Positions 49,456 through 58,861 of a stretch of 64,000 nt of DNA are shown here, one piece after another (position 1 is the stretch's first letter; every line of letters starts with the position of its first letter). Both the position numbers and the translations under genes were made by a program. Source of the DNA: Sambucus nigra (Eukaryota > Streptophyta > Magnoliopsida > Dipsacales > Adoxaceae); assembly GCA_949130495.1 (NCBI GenBank), contig OX422215.1, positions 526,487,755 to 526,551,754 of the forward strand, read 5' to 3'. A model generated the notes under the pieces. It was given only the letters and a program-made list of their open reading frames with translations. It was not told the DNA's origin and did no database searches.

Positions 49456-50060
49456 GCCGTTGGAAAGGTAATTCAGAGACCTTCAAAAGTCCTTTGGACT
49501 GCTCCCGAGTTTGGGAGTTGACTTTAGGTCAAATATGGCTCGAAAGCGTTTGTCAGTCCATTGGACAGGGAATCGTTCAGACGCAAACGGACCGTTCGTC
49601 CACATGGTAAGTCCGAATCGCAGACGGGGAAGACCGTTGGAAAGCTTAGGAGGTGTACTTAGATATTCCAAAGAGTTTGACCCGGTTTGGATAGTTGACT
49701 TTGGTCAACCTGGCCCGAGAAGCATTCGGTGACCTCTCGAAGTCGAACGGATCATTCGTCCGCATGGAAAGTTAGAATCGCGCACGGGATGGACCGTTGG
49801 AAAGGGGATTTAGTTCCCTTTGAATATTCATTCATCCTAGGTTGAGTTGAAGAGTTTACATAGGTCAAATAGAGCCCGGGAGCTCCCGGTGGTCGCTGGG
49901 TCAGGTTTCGGATGCAAACGGATCGTTCGTCCGCATGGTAAGTCAAAATCGCGCACGGGGCAGACCGTTAGAAAGGGGATTTGGTGCCCTCTGAAGATTC
50001 ATTGAGTCTTGGCTGAGATGAAGAGTTTGATTTCTGGGTCAAACTGAGCCGGGGAGTGCC
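49456..50060. repeat. Degenerate tandem repeat in the Tat LTR (about 160-177 bp unit)
   Basis: CCGTTGGAAAG recurs near 49456, 49633, 49793 and (as CCGTTAGAAAG) 49965, each preceded by ATCGCRCACGGG-like and ACGGATCGTTCGTCC-like blocks and followed by TTGAC..GGTCAA blocks. About three and a half units. Confidence 0.75.
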
Positions 50061-50167
50061 CGATGGCTTCTAGGTCAGTACTCGGGACATGGCCTGGGTT
50101 TGTAGTGATGGAGGGAGGTACTAGGGTCCTAATGAGAGTTAGGGGGTAACAGAATGGGGTGTCTACA

Positions 50168-50178
50168 GAGCCCCTCGA
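50168..50178 (-). promoter_or_regulatory. Polypurine tract of the Tat element
   Basis: Minus strand reads TCGAGGGGCTC immediately before the LTR start TGTAGACACC. Position and G-run fit; there are pyrimidines within it. Confidence 0.65.
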
Positions 50179-50344
50179 TGGGCGAGTTTGGGATAAATGA
50201 TGACCGTTGAATAGACACCACATGATGCTTTTGAGGGAGTATGACCAATTCAGAGGGTCGAGACCAAGTTCTGAGGACCTAAGGAGTGTGCTGGGGATGA
50301 TCAATTATGTGAGTTAAAGATGAATCTACGAGCTTAAGGCAAAG
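50179..50344 (-). other. Unique 3' region between polypurine tract and tandem array
   Basis: Non-coding 166 bp with no repeat structure visible. Confidence 0.5.
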
Positions 50345-51779
50345 GTCTAATAATCGAGGTCAATTCTGACCTAAGAGTCGTGATGACCGAGAACCAAGGT
50401 CAATTCTTACCTAACTTAGGTAACGATCTAAGACCGGGGTCAATTTTGACCCAAGAGTGCTGACAACCGAGGACCGAGGTCAATTCTGACCTAACTCAGG
50501 TGACGAGCCAAGATCGGGTCCAATTCTGACCCAAGAGAGGTGACGACCGAGGATCGAGGTCAATTCTGACCTAACTCAGGTGACGATCCAATACCGGAGT
50601 CAATTCTGACCCAAGAGTGGTGACGACCGAGGACCGAGGTCAATTCTGACCTAACTCAGGTGACGATCCAAGATCGGGGTCAATTCTGACCCAAGAATTA
50701 TGACAATCGAAGACCGAGAACAATTCTGACCAAACTCAGGCGATGATCTAAGACTGGGGTAAATTCTGACCCAAGTGTTATGACGACCGAGGTTCGAGGT
50801 CAATTCTGACCTAACTCAGGTGATGATCCAAGATCGGGGCCAATTTTGACCCAAGAGTACTGACAACCGAGGACCGAGGTCAATTCTGACCTAACTCAGG
50901 TGACGATCCAAGATCGGGTCCAATTCTGACCCAAGAGAGGTGACGACCGAGGACCGAGGTCAATTCTTACCTAACTCAGGTGATGATCCAAAACTGAGGC
51001 CAATTCTAACCTAAGAGTGGTGAGGACCGAGGATCGAGGTCAATTCTGACCTAACTCAGGTGACGATCCAAAACCGAGGCTAATTCTAACCTAAGAGTGG
51101 AGACGACCAAGGATCGAGGTCAATTCTGACCTAACTCAGGTGACGATCCAAGAGCGGGGCCAATTCTGACCCAAGAGTGGTGATGACCAAGAACCGAGGT
51201 CAATTCTGACCTAACTCAGGTGACGATCCAAGATCGGGGCCAATTCTGACCTAACTCAAGTGACGATCCAAGATCGGGGTCAATTCGGACCTAACTCAGG
51301 TGACGATCCAAGACCGGGGCCAATTCTGACCCAAGAGTGGTGACGACCAAGGAGCGAGGTCAATTCGGACCTAACTCAGGTGACGATCCAAGATCGGGGC
51401 CAATTTTGACCCAAGTGTGGTGACGACCGAGGAGCGAGGTCAATTTTAACCTAATTCAGGTGACGATCCAAGACCGGGGCCAATTCAAACCCAAAAGTGG
51501 TGACGACCGAGGACCGCGGTCAATTCTGACATAACTCAGGTGACGATCTAAAACCGGGGCCAATTCTGAGCCAAGAGTGGTGACGACTAACTCAGGTGAT
51601 GATCCAAGACTGGGGTCAATTCTGACCCAAGAGTGGTGACGACCGAGGATTGAGGTCAGTTCTGACCTAACTCAGGTGACTATCCAAGATCGGTGCTAAT
51701 TCTGACCCAAGAGTGATGACGAATGAGGATCGAGGTCAATTCTGACCTAACTCGGGTGACGATCCAAGACCGGGGCTAA

Positions 51780-51787
51780 TTCTGAAC
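51780..51787. repeat. Target-site duplication of hAT MITE (left, TTCTGAAC)
   Basis: Identical octamer at 52535-52542. An 8-bp duplication is diagnostic of hAT transposition. Confidence 0.95.
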
Positions 51788-52534
51788 TAGGGGTGGCAAC
51801 GGGTCGTGTCGAGCCGGGTTCGTGTCGGGTGATAAACGAATCGTGTCAAAAATTCATCCACCCAAACACGATTCGTTTACTAAACGGGTGGAAAAATGAA
51901 ATTCATACACGATTCGTTTACTTAACGAATGACACGACACGACCCGTTTACATCCGTTAAGTAAACGAATGGTTTTGACCCGGTTCACCCGTTTAACCCG
52001 GTTCACCCGTTTAACCCGATTAATTCGTTTAATTCGGTTCACCCGTTTAACCCGGTTCACTCGTTTAGCACGATTCACCCGTTTAACCCGGTAACCCGAT
52101 TACTTTAAAAATCTAAAGAGGTAACAACTTACTTATACTTAGTCAAGAATGGAGAATTTTCATAACAAATCGATGTGGGATGCTTAGATTACGGGTTGTT
52201 AACGGGTTAACGGGTTATAAACGAGTTAACGGGTTACAAACGGGTCGCGGGTTGCAAACGGGTCGCGGGTTCTAAACGGGTGACGGGTTCTAAACGAGTG
52301 AAGGGTTATAAACGGGTGACGGGTTGTAAACGGGTAGCGGGTCACACGGATTCTAAACGGGTGACGGGTCACTAACGGGTTTCGCGAATATACACGAACC
52401 CGATTCGTTTTTTTAACGGGTCTGGCGGGTCCACCCGTTTATGACCCGAACCCGTTAAGGCTATACCCAAACCCGCTTAAAGCGTGTCGATTTCGTGTCG
52501 GGTTAACGGGTCGTGTCGCAAATTGCCACCCCTA
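51788..52534. mobile_element. hAT-type MITE inserted in the tandem array (747 bp)
   Basis: Ends are inverted TAGGGGTGGCAA / TTGCCACCCCTA, flanked by perfect 8-bp duplications. The interior is made of many AACGGGT / ACCCGTT modules in both orientations (left half mostly ACCCGTTTA, right half mostly AAACGGGTG), so it can fold extensively. No transposase. It belongs to the widespread plant class of non-autonomous hAT elements beginning TAGGGGTGGCAA. Confidence 0.93.
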
Positions 52535-52542
52535 TTCTGAAC
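52535..52542. repeat. Target-site duplication of hAT MITE (right, TTCTGAAC)
   Basis: Exact match to 51780-51787. Confidence 0.95.
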
Positions 52543-55500
52543 CAAGAGTGGTGACGATCGAGGATTGAGGTCAATTCTGACCTAACTCTGGAGACAATCC
52601 AAGGTCGGGGCCAATTCTGACCCAAGAGTGGTAACGATTGAGGACCGAGGTCAATTCTGACCTAACTGAGGTGACGATCCAAGACCGGGGCCAATTCTGA
52701 TCCAAGAGTGGTGACGACCAAGGAGCGAGGTCAATTCGGACCTAACTCAGGTGACGATCCAAGACCGGGGCCAATTTTGACCCAAGTGTGGTGACGACCG
52801 AGGAGCGAGGTCAATTTTAACCTAATTCAGGTGACGATCCAAGACCGGGGCCAATTCAAACCCAAAAGTGGTGACGACCGAGGACCGCGGTCAATTCTGA
52901 CATAACTCAGGTGACGATCTAAAACCGGGGCCAATTCTGACCCAAGAGTGGTGACGACTAACTCAGGTGATGATCCAAGGCTGGGGTCAATTCTGACCCA
53001 AGAGTGGTGACGACCGAGGATTGAGGTCAGTTCTGACCTAACTCAGGTGACTATCCAAGATCGGTGCTAATTCTGACCCAAGAGTGATGACGAATGAGGA
53101 CCGAGGTCAATTCTGACCTAACTCAGGTGACGATCCAAGACCGGGGCTAATTCTGACCCAAGAGTGGTGACGATCGAGGATCGAGGTCAATTCTGACCTA
53201 ACTCTGGAGACAATCCAAGGTCGGGGCCAATTCTGACCCAAGAGTGGTAACGATTGAGGACTGAGGTCAATTCTGACCTAACTGAGGTGACGATCCAAGA
53301 CCGGGGCCAATTCTGATCCAAGAGTGGTGACGACCGAGGACCAAGGTCAATTCTGACATGACTTAGGTAACGATCCAAGACTGGGGCCAATTATGACCCA
53401 AGAGTGGTGATGATCGAGGACCGAGTCAATTCTGACCTAACTCAAGTGACGATCCAAGATCGGGGCGAACTCTGATCCAAGAGTTGTGACGATCGAGGAC
53501 CGAGGTCAATTCTAACCTAACTCAGGTGACGATCCAAGACCGGGGTCAATTCTGACCCAAGAATTATGACGATCGAGGACCGAGAATAATTCTGACCAAA
53601 CTCAGGAGATGATCTAAGACTGGGGTAAATTCTGACCCAAGTGTTGTGACGACCGAGGTTCGAGGTCAATTCTGACCTAACTCGGGTGATGATCCAAGAT
53701 CGGGGCCAATTCTGACCCAAGTGTGGTGATGACCGAGGACCGAAATAAATTTTGGCCTAACTCAGGTGATGATTTAAGACCAGAGTCAATTCTGACCCAA
53801 GAGTGGTGACGATCGAGGATCGAGGTCAATTCTGACCTAACTCAGGTGACGATCCAAGATCGGGGCCAATGCTGACCCAAGAGTGGTGACTACCGAGGAT
53901 CGAGGTCAATTGTGACCTAACTCAGGTGACGATCCAAGACCGGGTCCAATTCCGACCCAAGAGTGGTGACGATCGAGGACTGAGGTCAATTCTGACCTAA
54001 CTCAGGTGACGATCCAAGACCGTCGCCAATTTTGACCCAAGAGTGGTAACGATCGAGGACTGAGGTCAATTATGACCTAACTCAGGTGATAATCCAAGAC
54101 CGGTGCTAACTCTAACCCAAGAGTGGTGACGATCGAGGACTGAGGTTAATTCTGACCTAACTTAGGGATGATCCAAGACCGGGGCCAATTCTGACCTAAG
54201 AGTGGTGACAATCGAGGATCGAGGTCAATTCTGACCTAACTCATGTGACAATCCAAGACCGGGGCCAATTCTGACCCAAGAGTGGTGACCACCGAGGACC
54301 AGGTAAATTCTGACTTAACTCAGGTGACGATCTAAGATCGAGGCCAATTCTGACCCAAGAGTGGTGACGACCGAGGACCGAGGTCAATTCTGACCTAACT
54401 CAGGTGACGATCCAAGATCGGGGCTAATTGTGACCCAAGAATGGTGACAACCGAGGACCGAGATCAATTCTGACCTAACTCAGGAGATGATCTAAGACAG
54501 GGGTCAATTCCGACCCAAGTGTTGTGATGACCGAGGTCCGAGGTCAATTCTGACCTAACTTAGGTGACGATCCAAGATCGGAGCCAATTCTGACCCAAGA
54601 GTGGTGACGACCGAGGACCGAGATTAATTCTGACCTAACTCTAGTGACGATTCAAGACCGGGGTCAATTCTGACCCAAGAGTGGTGACGATCGAGGACCG
54701 AGGTCAATTCTGACCTAACTCAAGTGACAATCCAAGACCGGGGCCAATTCTGACCCAAGAGTGGTGACCATCGAGGACCAGGTTAATTCTAACCTAACTC
54801 AGGTGACGATCCAAGAATGGGGCCAATTCTAACCAAAGAGTGGTGACGACCAAGGATCGAGGTCAATTCTGACCTAACTCAGGTGACAATCCAAGATCGG
54901 GGTCAATTCTGACCCAAGAATGGTGATGACCGAGGACCGAGGTCAATTCTGAACTAACTCAGGTGACGATCCAAGACCGGGGCCAATTCTAACAAAAGAG
55001 TGGCAACGACCGAGGACCGAGGTCAATTCTGACCTAACTCAGGTGACGATCCAAGATCGAGGTCAATTCTGACCCAAGAGTGATGGCGACCGAGGACTGA
55101 GGTCAATTCTGACCTAACTCTGGTGACGATCCAAAATCGGGGCCAATTCTGACCCAAGAGTGGTGACGACCGAGGATCGAGGTCAATTCTGACCTAACTC
55201 GGGTGAGGATCGAAGATCGGGGCTAATTCTGACCCAAGAGTCGTGACGATCGAGGAGAGAGGTCAATTCTGGCCTAACTCAGGCGACGATCCAAGATCGG
55301 GGCCAATTCTGACCTAAGAGTGGTGACGATCGAGGTCAATTCTGACCTAACTCAGATGAAGATCCAAGACCGGGTCCAATTCTGACCCAAGAGTGGTAAC
55401 GAACGAGGACCGAGGTCAATTCTGACCTAACTCTGGTGATGATCCAAGATCGGGGTAAATTCTGACCCAAGAGTGGTGAAGATCGAGGACCAAGGTCAAT

Positions 55501-55556
55501 TCTGACCTAACTTAGGTGACGATCCAAGACCGGGGTCAATTCTGGCCCAAGAGTGG

Positions 55557-55922
55557 ATAAAGATTGGATTTTGATTTCGCTGGGGAAAGTGCTTTGTGAT
55601 TTTGATTTGAGCTAGGGAGCTGATAGCTGGGGAAGCTTTTAGGAGATCTCGCAGGGGGGAATAACCTATTTTGGGTGCTGTAGGAGAATTCCGCTGGGGA
55701 AGTGATCACGTGCTCCTTAAGGATCCTTCAGAGCTTTTCTAGGAGGAGTTTCACTTGGTTTTTGAGGATTCTACTGGGAAAAGTGGGGTTCCACTTGAGG
55801 AAATGCGAAGTTTTCTTGGTGAAAATGTTCAAAATCCATCCTGGGATTTTTAGGAATTTTTCGAGGATTTTTTGGGGCTTTCTGTTATTTTCTGGGAACT
55901 TTTGTACGAAATTAAGTAGGGG
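55557..55922. other. Junction between tandem array and PMD gene promoter
   Basis: Non-repetitive on inspection. Contains several GCTGGGGAA-like phrases (55580, 55630, 55694, 55768) but no supported gene. Confidence 0.45.
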
Positions 55923-56038
55923 TGCCGGTCGGCATAGTATGAAGGGTGCCATTCGGCAGTGTCACAGACTGTTGGGCTACCTCGAGAAGGCAAGGGGTCA
56001 CTGCCGATCGGTATGGTGGGGGGAAGTGCCGATCGGCA
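55923..56038. promoter_or_regulatory. Two pairs of TGCC-N4-GGCA palindromes upstream of the antisense PMD-like gene
   Basis: Sites at 55923-55934 (TGCCGGTCGGCA), 55947-55958 (TGCCATTCGGCA), 56002-56013 (TGCCGATCGGTA, one mismatch) and 56027-56038 (TGCCGATCGGCA). Start-to-start spacing is 24 bp in the first pair and 25 bp in the second. Same motif and geometry as beside the LTR TATA box, here on the other side of the element and facing the plus-strand gene. Confidence 0.85.
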
Positions 56039-56052
56039 TGGCGCTTGGCATC

Positions 56053-56060
56053 CTATATGA
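56053..56060 (+). promoter_or_regulatory. TATA box of the antisense PMD-like gene
   Basis: CTATATGA, 14 bases after the last palindrome and about 100 bases before the ATG. The equivalent gap at the LTR promoter is 10 bases. Confidence 0.6.
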
Positions 56061-56155
56061 AGGGGGCGAATCCCTTCATTTTTTCACAGCTTTCTTTGCT
56101 TTCTCTCTCTCTACGATTCTTTTGAAAATCATTCTAGCATTTCGATCTTCAAGAA

Positions 56156-58273
56156 ATGGCCGCTTTCATGAGCACTACAGTCCACCGGGGGTGGTTGATC
56201 GTTGATGACTGGGCGAATGTGGAGTGGAGGGCTAGGGCGCCCCTTGCTTTGGGGAGTGAGAACTCCTTTGATGCATTTGAGCCTGTTGCGGATGAGCGAA
56301 CCTTGCTGCGGGAGACATCGCATCATCGCTCTTTGAGAGTGGTTACCGGTGGTTATGTAAGTAACCTGACCTTTGGCATTCCTTTCTTTTGGGTGATTTT
56401 TCTTTCTTTCTTGACTTTTGATGAGATTTTTCCTTTTTTTCCAGTCTGATATTTCTTTGAAGAACATGCACGCCTGCGGGACAATGGGGCTCAGGGATGT
56501 CTGGGAGCATCTCCCACCTGTGGTGCATTGGATGGTATCATCAGCGGGGTTTGGGCGGTTGGCATCTGTGCTGGATGAGACGCCTCGTTCGACAGCGGTC
56601 TTCTGCGCTTTGGGAGAGAGGTGGTGGGATACTACCCACACCTTTCATTTCGGCTTCAGGGAGATGACTGTGACTCCCATAGATATGCAACAACTGCTGG
56701 GGCTGGATTATGATGGAGAGCAGATAGAGGTGGATCGCTCTTTACGGGTGAGACTGGAGGCAATGCATGCGGCACTGGGTGATGTAGGGAGGATAGTTTC
56801 TGGGGATTCTATCCGGCTGTCCCTGCTGAAGGATGTTCTGCTGAGAAGGGTGATTGATGTGGAGGATGGGCTGCAAGTGAGGCATATGGCCCGGTTATTT
56901 ATTTTGCTGGTGTTGGGTGGTTTCACGGTGGCGTCGAGCGGTGACGTCGTCCATTTATGGTTCCTGCCGTACCTGAGGATGTTTTCGAACATCCCTTTCT
57001 ATGATTGGGGGAGTCTGACCTTGACCACCCTTTACTTTTCTCTGGATGCATTCAGCCGGTGCTATTGGAAGATCTTTACTTGGGACACGTACCTTCTTGA
57101 GGTATTCTTTAATTTGCGCATTTCTTTTCATGCATTCGCATTTTCCTTTCATGCATTCGCATTTTCCTTATTCGTCTCTTTTTGTTTACAAATTTAGGCG
57201 TGGTTCTATGAGGTGATTGGGTGCAATACTCTGCTGATCGCTTTGAAGGATGACACTGTTGGGGACATCTGTCGTTTGTATCGATGGCGTAAGGCCAACC
57301 GGCAGTCGAAGGGATCTCTCTCCCTGGAGGCGGTGCGTCAGGTCTTGAATGACCTGACCAGTGGTAGAGTAAGACTCTTTCCATTTCAGTCTTGGTTTTT
57401 GCAACTTCTTATCTTGTATTGATTTATGCTCGCTTGGAGATTTTCAGGTGACCTTTTATCCCTGGGGGACAACCATTCAGGATGCGGGGGTAACCAGGGT
57501 GAATACGCAGATGAGGCGTTTGCTGGCGCATGAGTTCGGCCATTCTTGGTATCTCGGGGAGAGGGTGGTTCATCAGATTTCGGAGGAGGAGGTGGTGGTG
57601 CGACCCACGCAGCCTCCTACGTCTATGAGGTAGGAGAGACTGAAGTTAGAGGATGAGAGGACCACGACGATGATCGGCGAGTCCTACTCGCTATACACCG
57701 ATACGGTTGTGCCGTATGACTATTTGGATTTTCTGACGAGCCGATTGATGGCGCCCAGCATATATGATGCCCTGCCCTTCCTTCCTGAAGGTTCGAGTCG
57801 GGCGGTGGGATCTTCCCACAGCGGTGGTGGTCCGTCGGAATCTGCGGCGGCAGCGACCTCAGAGGTCCCTTTTGTGCGGCTGCATACCCCTTCATACAAC
57901 ATTCGGTGGGTTGATGGAGGGATGGTGCCTATGTTGTACCTTCCTCATGTGATGGATCCGGAGGAGTTGGGTTTGACAGAGGAGGTCCTTTGACCTGCGG
58001 TATACCTTTCTGCTCATCTCTTTTTTCATTTTTCATTTTGGTCATTTTTTCTTTAATACTGATTTTTGCCTTTCCTTGCAGCAAGTCCGGGTGTCGACCA
58101 GTTGGCTCAGGGACATCAGAGACTGGATATCTTTGGCGACTGCCCACATTCGGCATGCGGTTCCCGTTCCTTCTTTCTTGGTGTCGTCTGGAGAGGACTC
58201 CGACTCGGGTAGTGGTGGTGCGTCATCTCGCCGTAGGGGGAAGACAGCACGTCGCAGGGGTGGAAGCTCTTAG
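56156..58273 (+). CDS. Antisense five-exon gene with plant mobile domain (PMD / aminotransferase-like)
   Basis: Start chosen at ATG 56156 after a TATA box. Five exons, all phase 0 with GT-AG introns: 56156-56356, 56445-57101, 57198-57368, 57448-57984 (or 57999) and 58082-58273, about 585 residues. Exon 2 carries the PMD signature: DVWEHLPPVVHWMVSSAGF, then ALGERWWDTTHTFHFGFREM, TVTPIDMQQLLGLDYDG. Exon 3 continues the fold (AWFYEVIGCNTLLIAL). The last exon ends in an acidic-serine stretch and a basic tail RRRGKTARRRGG, possibly a nuclear signal. One in-frame TAG at 57631 interrupts exon 4; the long donor choice would add a TGA at 57991. PMD proteins act in plant nuclei in silencing and genome stability, and PMD ORFs are also carried by gypsy and MULE elements. 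It lies antisense to the retrotransposon, downstream of pol. Confidence 0.72.
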
Positions 58274-58622
58274 TGAGAGAGAGAGAGAATGTGGGTTCGG
58301 GCTGAGTCCCGTTGTTTTTGCCTTTTTCTTTTTATTTCCTATAAAATTTATGTAACACAGAACACAAATATATGCAATGCAATGGAGCTTTTTATTATCT
58401 CTTATTAATGATGAATGAATGTATGCACATCCGCTTTTTACTTTGCTCCTGAGATCGTAAAAAGGAATATTTTTGGACTTTTTTTGAAGGAAAGTTTTTA
58501 ATTAAAAAAGGGGAGATTATATAAGGAGGAAAAGGGATTTTAAAATTCTGTTGAGAATATTAATTTATTTTTATTGAGTTTTCTGATTTGACAAAAGAGG
58601 GAAATTTCTAAAAATGGGGGGT
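58274..58622. other. Spacer between the two antisense genes
   Basis: 3' untranslated region of the PMD-like gene (GAGAGAGAGAG after the stop, then AT-rich) and upstream region of the next gene. No other feature seen. Confidence 0.5.
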
Positions 58623-58658
58623 TGCCGATCGGCAAGCACCCTGACCTGCCTATCGGCA
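58623..58658. promoter_or_regulatory. Pair of TGCC-N4-GGCA palindromes upstream of the antisense DUF7745-like gene
   Basis: TGCCGATCGGCA at 58623-58634 and TGCCTATCGGCA at 58647-58658, 24 bp start to start. The third independent location of this pair in the Tat element. Confidence 0.85.
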
Positions 58659-58779
58659 GTTTAGTCTAGTCTCATCAATTGAAAGCTTTGAATGGTACCC
58701 TCTTTAGACTTTGGTACCTTGTGGGGTAGGATTCCTTCCGATTTCTGCGGGGATTATGTCCTTTGTGAGGGTTTTCAAG

Positions 58780-58787
58780 TATAAAAA
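58780..58787 (+). promoter_or_regulatory. TATA box of the antisense DUF7745-like gene
   Basis: TATAAAAA, 75-80 bases before the ATG at 58862 and about 120 bases after the palindrome pair. Confidence 0.65.
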
Positions 58788-58861
58788 GGGGTAAGGGTGG
58801 AGTGTTTTCATCACACCTTTGCATTCTTACCCACTTGCCCACTATCTCTTAGCTTTTCAAG

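Larger units (their letters stand above)
48191..50167 (-). repeat. Tat element 3' LTR (1,977 bp)
   Basis: Plus-strand ends TGTAGAGAGATTC and GGGGTGTCTACA are inverted copies at TGTAGA/TCTACA. Contains the Ogre/Tat-type phrases AAGGTGTTAGGCACCC (48344) and CGCCTACGTAGCC (48699). The right end adjoins a purine-rich tract on the minus strand. U3 carries degenerate tandem repeats and the paired TGCC-N4-GGCA palindromes. Confidence 0.85.
51320..53340. repeat. 616-bp higher-order duplication within the tandem array
   Basis: A variant subunit missing 24 bp (GACGACTAACTCAGG) occurs at 51581 and again at 52952, with the same neighbouring variants on both sides (AAGGAGCGAGG, TTCAAACCC, GACATAACTC, CTGGAGACAATCC). 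Subtracting the hAT element and one octamer gives a 616-bp offset, i.e. eight 80-bp dimers minus 24. The second copy lacks the hAT element, so duplication preceded that insertion. Confidence 0.85.
50345..55556. repeat. Tandem array of a dimeric 80-bp (40+40) repeat in the Tat 3' region
   Basis: Two alternating 40-bp subunits: one with ACCGAGGTCAATTCTGACCT followed by AACTCAGG, the other with CGGGGCCAATTCTGACCC followed by AAGAGTGG. Excluding the hAT insertion and its duplicated octamer the array is about 4.46 kb, or about 110 subunits. Each subunit centres on a dyad, GGTCA-ATTC-TGACC or a variant. Members differ by point changes and rare deletions. The array lies between pol-side genes and the 3' LTR, the hypervariable region where Ogre/Tat elements are known to carry tandem repeats that can seed satellites. 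Confidence 0.95.

Noticed and set aside
51854..53720. Minus-strand open frames in the tandem array and hAT MITE (arginine/valine- and asparagine-rich repeats)
   Set aside because: They arise because a 40- or 80-bp repeat happens to lack stops in a frame. No start context, no domain, and they end where units vary.
50345..55556. Regular 40-bp spacing resembling a CRISPR array
   Set aside because: All of the sequence is repeat and nothing behaves as unique spacers; the surroundings are a plant retrotransposon. It is a tandem array.
56156..58273. PMD-like gene as an ordinary host gene
   Set aside because: It lies between the pol gene and 3' LTR of one Tat element, shares promoter palindromes with the LTR, and carries a stop. 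Element cargo is the better reading, though a host gene trapped by nested insertion cannot be fully excluded.
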